In this document: piece by piece, positions 51,537 to 60,466 of the stretch | How positions within the stretch are numbered: the stretch's first letter is position 1 | How the letters are laid out: each line of letters starts with the position of its first letter | DNA from: Paenibacillus pabuli | GTDB taxonomy: Bacteria > Bacillota > Bacilli > Paenibacillales > Paenibacillaceae | Assembly (NCBI RefSeq): GCF_023101145.1 | Contig: NZ_CP073714.1 | Location: 1,364,001-1,428,000, forward strand | Direction: 5' to 3' | Length of the DNA stretch: 64,000 nt | Notes under the pieces: model-generated | Databases searched by the model: none | Seen by the model: the letters and a program-made list of their open reading frames with translations, nothing else | Told to the model about the DNA's origin: nothing | Position numbers and translations under genes: made by a program

Positions 51537-52424
51537 GTGTTGGATCTGAAAGCGCTTCACGAAAATACCCGCATTGACCATAAATCTCATCCATTTCAGC
51601 TGTTCCAGAATCGTTGTTGGGGCATGAAAACGGAGGAATGCATTCTGTACCTGCACTGGCATGAACATTTTGAACTGATTTTGATGCGGAAGGGCAGTGC
51701 CTTGTTTCATATCGACAGCAGGCCCTATGTGGCTCAAGCCGGTGAGGTCATTATCATTCCTGGAGGAGCGCTGCATGTCGGGTATGCTCTGGAGGAAGGG
51801 GATATCCACTATGATTCGGTTGTGCTCAACAGTGCATTATTTCATGATTTTACCCATGATCCCGTTCACTTGAAATATGTTGCGCCGTATCTGGAGGGAA
51901 AGGTCAGATTTCCGGTAAAACCAGCGGAGCATGACATGGCTTGCCAAGGCTATTACTCCCTGTTGGATGAAGCCATTGAGGAGATGGCCTCACAGCCGCT
52001 GGCCTACCAACTGGTTGTGAAGTCCAAGCTGCATGCTTTGTTCACACTGCTTGCCCGTACATTTATGCCACACCAGCTATCTGAAAAGACAAGAGGATCA
52101 TATTTCCCCAACCGGGAACGATTCAAGCATTTGATTGAACAGATTGAGGCGGAGCCGACAGAAAAAATATCCGTTACCGAGGCAGCCGGTCAGGTGGGGC
52201 TAAATACGTATCATTTTTGCAAAATGTTTAAAAAACTGACCGGACGCACCTTTGTGGAATATGTGAACGGGTGCCGAATGACGAAGGCCGAACAGCTGCT
52301 GCAGGAGAGCAGCCTGACCATTACCGAGATCGCTGCCCAGGTTGGCTGTGAGAATGCTAACTATTTTACGAAGTTGTATAAACAATACAAAGGGATGACA
52401 CCCTCGCAGGGGCGGCTAAAATAG
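51537..52424 (+). CDS. AraC-family regulator with cupin sensor
   Basis: 295 aa. N-terminal cupin (LYLHWHEHFELILMRKGSAL; AGEVIIIPGGALHVGYA) and C-terminal paired HTH (ISVTEAAGQVGLNTYHFCKM; ITEIAAQVGCENANYFTKLY). Typical activator of sugar genes, here of the divergent isomerase/oxidoreductase pair (inference). GGAGGAGGA at 51522-51530 places the start at GTG 51537 or TTG 51540. Confidence 0.86.
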   Translation: MLDLKALHENTRIDHKSHPFQLFQNRCWGMKTEECILYLHWHEHFELILMRKGSALFHIDSRPYVAQAGEVIIIPGGALHVGYALEEGDIHYDSVVLNSALFHDFTHDPVHLKYVAPYLEGKVRFPVKPAEHDMACQGYYSLLDEAIEEMASQPLAYQLVVKSKLHALFTLLARTFMPHQLSEKTRGSYFPNRERFKHLIEQIEAEPTEKISVTEAAGQVGLNTYHFCKMFKKLTGRTFVEYVNGCRMTKAEQLLQESSLTITEIAAQVGCENANYFTKLYKQYKGMTPSQGRLK

Positions 52425-52454
52425 GAAGGTCTTGCGTCAACAGGGTACAAACAA

Positions 52455-52500
52455 AAATCCGGATCACCGCCAGAGATGTGCGAGTAATCCGGATTATTTT
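52455..52500. terminator. Bidirectional terminator
   Basis: AATCCGGAT and ATCCGGATT arms with A/T runs on both sides, between convergent genes. Confidence 0.8.
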
Positions 52501-52549
52501 ATGAATATCAAATATCAGAACAAACATTTGATCTGTTGTATAAACATGC

Positions 52550-53233
52550 TTATTTCATGAATTTAGAGAATAATCGATTAGCCTTTTTGGAGAGGTCGTC
52601 CAACTTGATATTGGCCTGATCCAGTTGATTGTATCCCCATTTGATCGTTTGCAGCATGCGAGGGGATATGGGCGTACCTTTGATCCGCGGATAAATGTTG
52701 TGATAGGCCCAGACGAGATGCTCCCAGCGATTATCGTTGCCGTCCTGAATATACTCCGAGACGTCGATGACTTTCCCGCGTCCGTTCTGAAGAATTACAT
52801 TTTTCAGATGAATATCGCGAGGGTTCAGCCCGCGGCTGCGAACGGCTTCTCGCGCTGCGTCTACATCGAGCATGACCTGCTCAGGGACCGGGATTCCTTT
52901 TTCCAGACATTCGAGCAGGGTATCTCCCGCTTCAAAACTGATCACAAGAATATTTCGGCCGCTGCCGTAATAGGTAGGGAAATAGGGCAGGCCTTTGAGC
53001 TGCTCATATACCTGTTTTTCATTTTCCAGTTTGTCCAGGGCATGATCTGAGTACATCTTAAAGGCGTACTGCGGCAAGCCGTCATACGTAAATACCGCCG
53101 CGTCTGTTCCTGTGCCAATACAATTCAGTCCTTCTACATGGCCAATGATGTTCACGAGCTCATTCCGGTCGCTTCCGATGACTTGGATTTGTTGTAATGC
53201 CTCTTCCGCCTGGAACCAATCCGGTCGATTCAT
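52550..53233 (-). CDS. Small Ser/Thr protein-kinase-like protein
   Basis: 227 aa. Kinase elements in compact form: Gly-loop GTGTDAAVF (~41-49), VAIK-type Lys in YAFKMYS, catalytic loop NPRDIHLKNVIL and metal Asp in VIDVSE, replacing DFG. Size and motif variants resemble B. subtilis YrzF-type kinases. Target unknown. GGAGG precedes ATG 53233. Confidence 0.78.
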   Translation of the reverse strand: MNRPDWFQAEEALQQIQVIGSDRNELVNIIGHVEGLNCIGTGTDAAVFTYDGLPQYAFKMYSDHALDKLENEKQVYEQLKGLPYFPTYYGSGRNILVISFEAGDTLLECLEKGIPVPEQVMLDVDAAREAVRSRGLNPRDIHLKNVILQNGRGKVIDVSEYIQDGNDNRWEHLVWAYHNIYPRIKGTPISPRMLQTIKWGYNQLDQANIKLDDLSKKANRLFSKFMK

Positions 53234-53466
53234 GGGTGGTGCCTCCTTTTAGGATATGCCTGTACTTTTTTAGTATAGTATGTGTTCCGTTCTGTAATTT
53301 CATCTTTTGATGATGTTACTATATAAACGTTACGCATTGAATCGGAAACGGTTGCGGATAGAAGAAAATTACAGAAGGGCGCTTGCGGCGTTTTTGTCCT
53401 TTCCTATATACTGTGAGCATTAAGGGATCTCATGCAGATCCGGCATACAGAAAGGCAGAAGTTCTT

Positions 53467-54384
53467 ATGGCACAATACCCGCAGTGGTCTTATTCGCAGT
53501 CGCGGGCGAGTATGTTCGATGAGTGCCTGCGCAAATATTATTATCATTATTATGGAGCACATAACGGCTGGAAGGCAGATTCGGCTGATGAGATGCAGGT
53601 ACGTTTGTATCGATTGAAGCAGCTTAGTAACCTATACCTTGTATTCGGTGACCTCGCGCATCGGATGTGTGAATCGGCGGTGCGCAGCAGAGAGGAAGGC
53701 AAAGATAAACCGCGTGAACACTTTCTGGAACAGACGATACGCAAGCTGCTGAATCAGGCCTATGTGGAATCGATGGATCAGGATCAGTGGCGGCTGGACC
53801 CCAAGAACCGGGTGATGTTGTCCGAGATATATTACGGGGATGACACGTTGAATGACCGAATCGCGACGATTAAAGAGCGAACCTCGGCCTGTGTCGGTAA
53901 TCTGTACCGAACACTTACGTGGGAGGACCTGTCCCGCGCGAGTACGGTTATTTTGGAGATTGAGAAATGGGACACCATGATGCTGCACGATACGCGTGTG
54001 TATGTGAAAATGGACTTGTTATACCGCCGCAGCAACGGCAACATCGTCATTGTGGACTGGAAGACGGGCAAGGAGGATGACTTCTCGGATCAGTTGATGC
54101 TGTATGCATCCTATGTGAGAGAGCATTACCGGGTACCTCTGGAGCAGATTGAGCTGCGGGTGGAGTACCTGTTAACCGGGACACACCGGGAGTTTACGGC
54201 AACGGAAGAAGATATTCTTAAGGTGGAGGAGAACGTAGGACGGTATATTGCGGAGATGCGCTCCTGTGTGGATGATGAGTATTACAACCGTCCCAAGGAC
54301 GTCTCGTATTTCACCCCAATGCCTTCACGCCGTGCTTGCCGGGATTGTAATTTCCGTGAGGTATGCAGTGAACGTGTAGTGTAG
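53467..54384 (+). CDS. PD-(D/E)XK nuclease with Cas4/AddB-type Fe-S cluster
   Basis: 305 aa. Nuclease core VDWKTGKED (D-x-K) preceded by EIEKWDTM and VKMDLLYR acidic strands. Four Cys suit a 4Fe-4S cluster as in AddB and Cas4: C20 (FDECLRKYYYHYYG) and C291/C294/C300 (CRDCNFREVC). There is no helicase domain, and no cas or addA gene nearby. Probably a single-strand DNA exonuclease-like repair enzyme. ATG 53467 is chosen because the longer frame has no ribosome binding site. Confidence 0.85.
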   Translation: MAQYPQWSYSQSRASMFDECLRKYYYHYYGAHNGWKADSADEMQVRLYRLKQLSNLYLVFGDLAHRMCESAVRSREEGKDKPREHFLEQTIRKLLNQAYVESMDQDQWRLDPKNRVMLSEIYYGDDTLNDRIATIKERTSACVGNLYRTLTWEDLSRASTVILEIEKWDTMMLHDTRVYVKMDLLYRRSNGNIVIVDWKTGKEDDFSDQLMLYASYVREHYRVPLEQIELRVEYLLTGTHREFTATEEDILKVEENVGRYIAEMRSCVDDEYYNRPKDVSYFTPMPSRRACRDCNFREVCSERVV

Positions 54385-54421
54385 TGGGGCACCGTAAAGA
54401 GAACTCATTCCTATTTCATGT

Positions 54422-54473
54422 AAAAAAAACGAGAAGCGCCAGCATGGACAGAATCTGCCCGGACTGGCGCTTC
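54422..54473 (-). terminator. Terminator of ald
   Basis: GAAGCGCCAG and CTGGCGCTTC arms; on the minus strand followed by eight T. Confidence 0.88.
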
Positions 54474-54527
54474 TATTACGTTCCACAGGCCGGCCACAAG
54501 GTGCCGGGTGGAACGGTCATATCCAGA

Positions 54528-55661
54528 TTACTGGACTGCGGCGGTATTCTCCAGCGCCTGTCCTGCGGGTACATAGGCATGCCCGAGATCCCGGGCAACG
54601 GCCTCATACGTGATATGTCCATTCAGCACGTTCACCGCGCTGCGAATGGACGAACTGCCGCGAATCGCGGCGGCTGCACCGTGGTTTGCCAGCTGCAGCG
54701 CATAAGGCATGGTGGCGTTGGTCAGCGCCACTGTAGACGTGCGCGGCACCGCGCCGGGCATGTTCGCTACCGCGTAATGCACCACACCATGCTTCACATA
54801 AGTCGGTTCATCGTGGGTCGTGATATGATCAATGGTCTCTACAATCCCGCCCTGATCAATCGCCACATCCACAATGACCGAACCTGGTGCCATGGTGGTA
54901 ACCATTTGCTCGCTGACAAGGGTTGGCGCCTTGGCGCCCGGAATCAGCACCGCACAGATCAGCAGGTCGGCAGCCGCAACAGCCGACGCAATATTGGATG
55001 GACTTGATACCAGCGTATGAATCTGATTGCCGAAGATATCATCCAGCTGGCGCAGACGATTCAGATTCAAATCGAGGATGGTCACATCCGCACCCAGACC
55101 AATTGCAATTTTGGCGGCATTCGTGCCCACCGTGCCGCCGCCAATAATCACAACCTTGCCACGGCTTACGCCGGGTACCCCGGATAACAGAATGCCTTTG
55201 CCACCTTCTGTTTTCTCCAGCAGCTGCGCTCCAATCTGAGCCGACATGCGTCCGGCAACTTCACTCATGGGGGTAAGCAGAGGAAGCGTACCGTTGACCT
55301 CCAGTGTCTCATACGCAATGGCAGTTACCCGGCTTTCAATTAATGCCTTCGCCAATGCGGGTTCCGCTGCGAGGTGCAGGTAGGTGAAGAGAATCAAGCC
55401 AGGACGAAAATGGGCATATTCGCTGGCAAGGGGTTCTTTGACTTTGATGATCATATCTGCCTCTGCCCACACAGGTGAAGCTGTATCCCGAAGCTCCGCT
55501 CCGGCTGATTGATATTCGCTGTCTGTGAATCCACTGCCGAGTCCCGCGCCACGTTCGATCATGACCTGATGTCCGGCTCTGACAAAATCAGCAGCTCCGG
55601 ATGGTGTCATTGCTACACGGTTTTCATTATTTTTGATTTCTTTCGGAATTCCGATTCTCAT
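54528..55661 (-). CDS. ald: Alanine dehydrogenase
   Basis: 377 aa. [20 protein letters not shown] is the family opening, with the substrate Arg; catalytic Lys in [13 protein letters not shown], His in [11 protein letters not shown], nucleotide site [20 protein letters not shown], and [13 protein letters not shown]. Interconverts alanine with pyruvate and ammonia using NAD. ATG 55661 has GAGGTG 7 nt upstream. Divergent from a PucR-type regulator. Confidence 0.95.
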   Translation of the reverse strand: MRIGIPKEIKNNENRVAMTPSGAADFVRAGHQVMIERGAGLGSGFTDSEYQSAGAELRDTASPVWAEADMIIKVKEPLASEYAHFRPGLILFTYLHLAAEPALAKALIESRVTAIAYETLEVNGTLPLLTPMSEVAGRMSAQIGAQLLEKTEGGKGILLSGVPGVSRGKVVIIGGGTVGTNAAKIAIGLGADVTILDLNLNRLRQLDDIFGNQIHTLVSSPSNIASAVAAADLLICAVLIPGAKAPTLVSEQMVTTMAPGSVIVDVAIDQGGIVETIDHITTHDEPTYVKHGVVHYAVANMPGAVPRTSTVALTNATMPYALQLANHGAAAAIRGSSSIRSAVNVLNGHITYEAVARDLGHAYVPAGQALENTAAVQ

Positions 55662-55795
55662 TGCCATGCACCTCGTCCATTTAATGGTTGTTAGCTTATA
55701 CTACAAGTTTATGACTTGGATAACGGTTTTGCACCTTACCTCATGTCTATCTTTTATGAATTTGAATCAACAAAATGTCGATAAAAGACTATTCA

Positions 55796-55819
55796 GGACA
55801 TTTGTCCATCGTTTATAAT
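55796..55819 (+). promoter_or_regulatory. Dyad and -10 between ald and its regulator
   Basis: GGACA-TT-TGTCC (55796-55807) lies just upstream of a perfect TATAAT (55814-55819) reading toward the PucR gene. Candidate regulator site. Confidence 0.4.
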
Positions 55820-55851
55820 GTAAGAAAAAATGACACTATGAGGGATTGATA

Positions 55852-57522
55852 TTGAGAAATGACCGCGTGTTTACGATAAAGGATATTCTGGCTCGCCCTG
55901 TCTTTGCCAAGGCCCGGCTTGCTGCGGGGAAAGAAGGAACATCACGTCAGGTCGGATGGGTCCATGTATTGGAGATTACCAATGTTTCTCCATTTGTAAG
56001 CCCCCATGATCTTATTTTATCCACGGGACTATGGCTTCAATCGGAAGAAGGACGTGAAGAATATCTGCTCCAGCTAATCCGGAGCGAGGCGGCGGGGCTA
56101 TGCGTGGAGTTTGGCACGAGTATTCATGGCATTCCCGAAGAATTGATAGAACTGGCTGACAGGCATCAATTCCCGCTTATCGTGTTTGAGCAGCCGGTCC
56201 GTTTCGTAGAGATTACGCAAGATATTCACGCGTTACTGATTAATCACCAGCACCAGCTGCTGAAGAGTCTGGAAACCTATTCCCGTCAGCTTCAACAGCG
56301 AACATTACAGAGTACAGACATGTCGGCTGTGCTTAACCTTCTGCATGAATACGCGGTCAAGCCGGTTGTGTATATTTCGTCCATGGAACCGGGCAGTTTT
56401 GTCCCGGAGCTGTCTTCGGAGACACAGCAAGCGATCTACACATGGTATGAACAGGAGGTTGAGCATCTGGATCTTAATGATTCAGACACCGAGTTATGGT
56501 TCCATCTGGACGAGGAGCAGGTGTTACTGTGTCACCCGGTTGTATGTTTTGGACAGGTTTTTTCCGCTGTTGGCATGGTTGTACATCCTTCAGCACCCGT
56601 CGAGTATCTGAAGCTGCTGCTTGATTATACAGCGAAGGCTGCGGCGGCACTGACTCTGCGCTCTCAGTTTCTGGAGGAGAAGATGGTGCGCAACCAGAAT
56701 GAGCTGATTCAGGATCTGATGAACGGTAATATTCTTCACGAGGAGCAGGCGCAGACCCGAATGGGACTTCGTCTGCTGGTGAAGGGACAGTACTGGTTTG
56801 CAGGCGGGGTTATTGAGATGGAGCACCGTCTGAAGGGTATCGGCCGTGAGCGAATGGAAACCAACCATCAGGATATTCTGGTTCTGCTGCGTTCCTTGCT
56901 CAAAAAGAACAATCTGTCCAGCCTCATCATGCTGAAAAATAATCAGGTATATGTATGCTGTGCCAAGGAAGAGAGCAAGACGTCCACGCGAAATCAACTG
57001 GTAAAATCACTTGAAGGCATTATTGGTGATGTGAAGAGATTTGCAAGCCGCAACCTGAAGCAGGTTACGATCCATGCCGGATTTGGCAAGGTTCGTAACC
57101 GTTTAACAGGATTGCCGGACAGTCTGCGGGAAGCGTATCAGGTCATCGAAGTCTCACGATCCGTCGATCGGCTGGAACATATTCATTTTTACGAACGTAT
57201 GGGTATATATCAAATGCTAAAAGCATTACCCCAATCGTTTCTGCAGCCTTTTGTGAATGACCATCTGGGCGTTCTGATTGAATATGATCGGACACATCAT
57301 CTAAGGCTGGTGGAGACTTTGGATGCCTTTCTGCAAAACTTCGGTTCCAAGCGGGATGCTGCTGCTCAATTGTTCATACATCGGCAAACCTTGTACAATA
57401 GATTGGAGAAGTTAGAAGAATTGATGGGACCTGACTTTATGGATCAGGAAAGAAGAATCTGCCTGGAGATGGCCTTGCTTGCTCATGCCATGATCGAGGA
57501 GGAACAGGATTTCCCGTCTTGA
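55852..57522 (+). CDS. adeR: PucR/CdaR-family regulator, AdeR-like
   Basis: 556 aa. N-terminal PucR sensory domain (FTIKDILARPVFAKARLAAG; VLEITNVSPFVSPHDLILST), a middle GGDEF-like region, and the C-terminal PucR HTH (ETLDAFLQNFGSKRDAAAQL, FIHRQTLYNRLEKLEELMG). In B. subtilis AdeR of this family activates ald; the divergent ald gene supports the same role. TTG 55852 is the best start, with GAGGG 9 nt upstream. Confidence 0.85.
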   Translation: MRNDRVFTIKDILARPVFAKARLAAGKEGTSRQVGWVHVLEITNVSPFVSPHDLILSTGLWLQSEEGREEYLLQLIRSEAAGLCVEFGTSIHGIPEELIELADRHQFPLIVFEQPVRFVEITQDIHALLINHQHQLLKSLETYSRQLQQRTLQSTDMSAVLNLLHEYAVKPVVYISSMEPGSFVPELSSETQQAIYTWYEQEVEHLDLNDSDTELWFHLDEEQVLLCHPVVCFGQVFSAVGMVVHPSAPVEYLKLLLDYTAKAAAALTLRSQFLEEKMVRNQNELIQDLMNGNILHEEQAQTRMGLRLLVKGQYWFAGGVIEMEHRLKGIGRERMETNHQDILVLLRSLLKKNNLSSLIMLKNNQVYVCCAKEESKTSTRNQLVKSLEGIIGDVKRFASRNLKQVTIHAGFGKVRNRLTGLPDSLREAYQVIEVSRSVDRLEHIHFYERMGIYQMLKALPQSFLQPFVNDHLGVLIEYDRTHHLRLVETLDAFLQNFGSKRDAAAQLFIHRQTLYNRLEKLEELMGPDFMDQERRICLEMALLAHAMIEEEQDFPS

Positions 57523-58208
57523 AGGATCGGGCTGGAAGACAGTCCAGACTGTGCAATGATAGAAAGATGTGCACAGTCTAGCAATTTTTGCTGATGCGAC
57601 GAGTGTGTCGTGAGGCTCTTGGTAATACAGGGTTGCCAGAAGCCGGACGGCGGCCCCGGAACAGTTTGGGTTGGCCGGAGGAGGGTGCAAGGGATAAGGA
57701 GGTGGGAGCGGCCAAGCGATAAGGCGAAGAGCTGCGCTCCGGAAGAGCCTCCATCTCCATTTTTCTGGATGAAACAACGGTTTGACGCAACCATTCATCA
57801 AGTCGCTCGCGGTTGATTCCTAGTTGTCCGCTCAGATTACAGATATCGAGGTTTTTTCTCACACAAATCCGCCTTTCCTGGAATATCGGGCTGTATAGGT
57901 TCTGAAAGGGAAGCATGAAGTTCGAAATGGGTGGATGCTCATGGACTTCAGCAATTTGCATCATGCAAAATGCCCAATTGATTGGTGTGCCCGATCGGCG
58001 GAATAATTGAGAATGTTGAATAGCGGTGTGTGAAAGGTTGTATGTAAACCGATTAAATGTTTGTATACCGCTGTATTGTGAGTTTTTCTATAATTTGGCT
58101 TTTAACTAGATTTTATCACTTCATATGCAACTACGCGTCTCAATATAGTCTCAATTTATGAGAAAAGAAAGTATATGGAAGTACCAGTATCTAGTACGGA
58201 GGACTCTG
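57523..58208. other. Intergenic region, no supported gene
   Basis: Nearly 700 bp. A 128-codon minus-strand frame at 57578-57964 exists but lacks a ribosome binding site and has skewed composition (SSSPYRLAAPTSLSLAPSSG). The last 200 bp are A/T-rich and probably hold the promoter of the next gene. Confidence 0.4.
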
Positions 58209-60281
58209 ATGGCAAACAGTAGTGAGGTTCAATACGACAGACATTATGGTCATGGAAAACGTTTCGTGGGCCGAGCCAAGGAACTGATGATGTTGGACCG
58301 ATGGTTCAATAATCCGGATGCACCATTAACCATTTTTTCAGTTACGGGCATGGGAGGGATTGGTAAATCTTCCTTGCTGTCCGAAATTCTATCAATTGCT
58401 CGAGACCAGGGAGCGACCGCCATATGGATGGATGGCAGATCCTGCGGCTCGACACCGTCGGTCTTTTTGGAATATCTGTCCTCTACATTGGGGCTGGAGA
58501 CAATGGGGAGTGATGGCAGCCAGCGGCCGATGAGCATATTGAGTGAAACTTCAGTACAGAGGCGGCTGGTCCTTGCTGTGGATAATTATGAAGAACTGGC
58601 TCTTCTGGAAAGTTGGTTTATGGAAGTCTTCGTATCCAAGCTCCCGTTATATGGTGTGCTTATCATTTTGGCCTCACGACCGGAGCCGGCTTCAGCGTGG
58701 CGGACACATCCAAGGTTGCGGCAGCGCCTTGTGCAGATGCCTTTACAACATTTTACGGGTGAAGAAGTGTCTGAATATATTGCGGCGGCGGGATCATTAA
58801 ACAAAAGCATGGCAGGGACAATTGCGCGTATGACGGATGGACATCCGCTGGGGCTGGCGCTTGCTGTGGAGGCAGCGGATCAGCGGAGGAATATTCCTCT
58901 TTCCGACTGGATTGAATTGTCACAAATGATTAGTGCAAGACTGCTGCTTGAATTGACGCTTCCCCGCCTGCATCCGATGGTAGAGGTATTAACTCTGCTG
59001 GAAACAGCAAATCAGGAATTGCTAGCATCCGTGCTGCAAACAGAGGTGACGCTTGAAGAATACAACGTCCTGAGGCGGATGTCGTTCATACGTTCTGGTC
59101 CTAACGGATTGGCGCTGCATGATATGGCCAGACTGCATCTGCTTCGGGATTTTCGCCAACGTGAACCGCAGCGTCTGCAAGCCATGCGTGTGCGAATAGC
59201 AGGGCTGCTTAAGCCGCTGCATGAACAAGCGGGTCCACATGAGAGACGCCAGATTACCAGGAAAATGCTTCTTTTGTGTCAGGAATCCATGCTCCAGCAT
59301 CGGAAGTACGCTGATGTATCGGCGGATTCACTATTTTCTCCCTTGGAAGTGATGCGAAAGGAAGACTTGCCGGCACTACAAAAATTACTCCAACAGTGGT
59401 GTGAATATAGTGTAGAACCCTGGCAGGCGTCGTCTTACCCTGCTTTTTTAGACGAACTCGCACAGCGTTATCCTGAAGGAATTGTTTTGATGCGTGACAA
59501 GGAGGGCGATCCGATCGCGATGTTCATTACGGTGCTTGTGCACCGGGAGAGCAGCGGGATGTTGACCAAATATTTTCCGGCCGAAATGCAGGAGTGTTTC
59601 ACACCGGAAGAGCTGGATTGCGACCCGGACCAGACGGATACTCACTTTGCAGTACTCGCTGCAGCAAGGGATGATGTGCCAGGTTACAAACGTGAAGAAC
59701 TTGTGGGTTACATGTCTCTGGACCGATTGTCCCTATTGGGAGAGGGGGCCCGGGTCATACTGGTTGCAACCAACCCGTATCTGAAGTTGTTTTTGCAGAG
59801 TATTGGTTTTCGGAGTAAAAGAGCACGTACACGTTTATGTGACCTGTATGCAGATCAAGCATATGTGCTGGACCTGGATTTGCGCAGTGGACAATTCGGT
59901 GACTGGGTGATGTCCCTTTTGGTTCCGGATACGAAGGGCGGCGCGTTACAGCAGTGGACATCTGGTGGTGTCAGCCGGGAACCCTGGTCCGAGCAGGAGG
60001 TGCGCAAAATGCTGACTCATCTGCATTCTCCCGGAGAATTGCATGAATACGCAGCGCGGGTGGATGGTGTGACGGATGGAATTTATCTGCAGACGCATAT
60101 CCTGGGTCTGCTGGAGGGGCGGATTCATGGTATCTCCCAGCAGGATCAGATGCTGCTACATACAGCTTATTGGACACATGCTGGCAATCCAACTGCCGCA
60201 GCGCAGGCATGCTCAATGAGCCGGGCGACATTCTATCGGCATCTGCGGTCTGCTCTGGTTCGACTGGCAAGAGTGCTATAA
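58209..60281 (+). CDS. STAND-type ATPase with GNAT-like and HTH regions
   Basis: 690 aa. P-loop GMGGIGKSS (47-55) after FVGRAKEL, Walker B-like LVLAVDNYEEL, ILASRPEP and the GHPLGLALAVEAA motif place it in the NB-ARC/STAND group of signal ATPases. Residues ~260-400 are helical, including a winged-helix-like LRRMSFIRSGPNGLALHDM. Residues ~420-560 look like an acetyltransferase fold (GVTG-less; ELVGYMSLDRLSLLGEGARV, LFLQSIGFRSK). The C-terminus has an HTH (NPTAAAQACSMSRATFYRHL). It may be a ligand-switched transcription factor; signal and targets unknown. GGAGG before ATG 58209 decides the start. Confidence 0.75.
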   Translation: MANSSEVQYDRHYGHGKRFVGRAKELMMLDRWFNNPDAPLTIFSVTGMGGIGKSSLLSEILSIARDQGATAIWMDGRSCGSTPSVFLEYLSSTLGLETMGSDGSQRPMSILSETSVQRRLVLAVDNYEELALLESWFMEVFVSKLPLYGVLIILASRPEPASAWRTHPRLRQRLVQMPLQHFTGEEVSEYIAAAGSLNKSMAGTIARMTDGHPLGLALAVEAADQRRNIPLSDWIELSQMISARLLLELTLPRLHPMVEVLTLLETANQELLASVLQTEVTLEEYNVLRRMSFIRSGPNGLALHDMARLHLLRDFRQREPQRLQAMRVRIAGLLKPLHEQAGPHERRQITRKMLLLCQESMLQHRKYADVSADSLFSPLEVMRKEDLPALQKLLQQWCEYSVEPWQASSYPAFLDELAQRYPEGIVLMRDKEGDPIAMFITVLVHRESSGMLTKYFPAEMQECFTPEELDCDPDQTDTHFAVLAAARDDVPGYKREELVGYMSLDRLSLLGEGARVILVATNPYLKLFLQSIGFRSKRARTRLCDLYADQAYVLDLDLRSGQFGDWVMSLLVPDTKGGALQQWTSGGVSREPWSEQEVRKMLTHLHSPGELHEYAARVDGVTDGIYLQTHILGLLEGRIHGISQQDQMLLHTAYWTHAGNPTAAAQACSMSRATFYRHLRSALVRLARVL

Positions 60282-60414
60282 CGTAACCGTTTTGCTTTAA
60301 ACGCAATCATATTCGAACCCTTCTGGTCCGGCTTCCACGTTCAGAATGATTCTGTATCTTCATGAGCTACAACCCACTCTTCATCGAGGCTTAACCATTC
60401 TATGAAACATTCAT

Positions 60415-60466
60415 TATAACCGCATGAAGAGGCTGGTCATAGACCAAGCCTCTTCATGCGGTTATA
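60415..60466. repeat. Long inverted repeat over the 3' end of the sigma-54 activator gene
   Basis: TATAACCGCATGAAGAGGC... (60415-60438) is the inverted copy of 60442-60466 with a single-base bulge, giving a 24-bp stem with a 3 nt loop. One arm is the last eight codons of the activator gene. Neither side has a clear T run. Confidence 0.7.

Noticed and set aside
53467..54384. Cas4 of a CRISPR system
   Set aside because: No repeat arrays or other cas genes anywhere in the window; the neighbours are a kinase-like gene and ald.
57578..57964. 128-codon minus-strand ORF as a gene, possibly Spo0E-like
   Set aside because: The LDEWLRQ stretch only superficially resembles the Spo0E motif; no ribosome binding site and biased composition.
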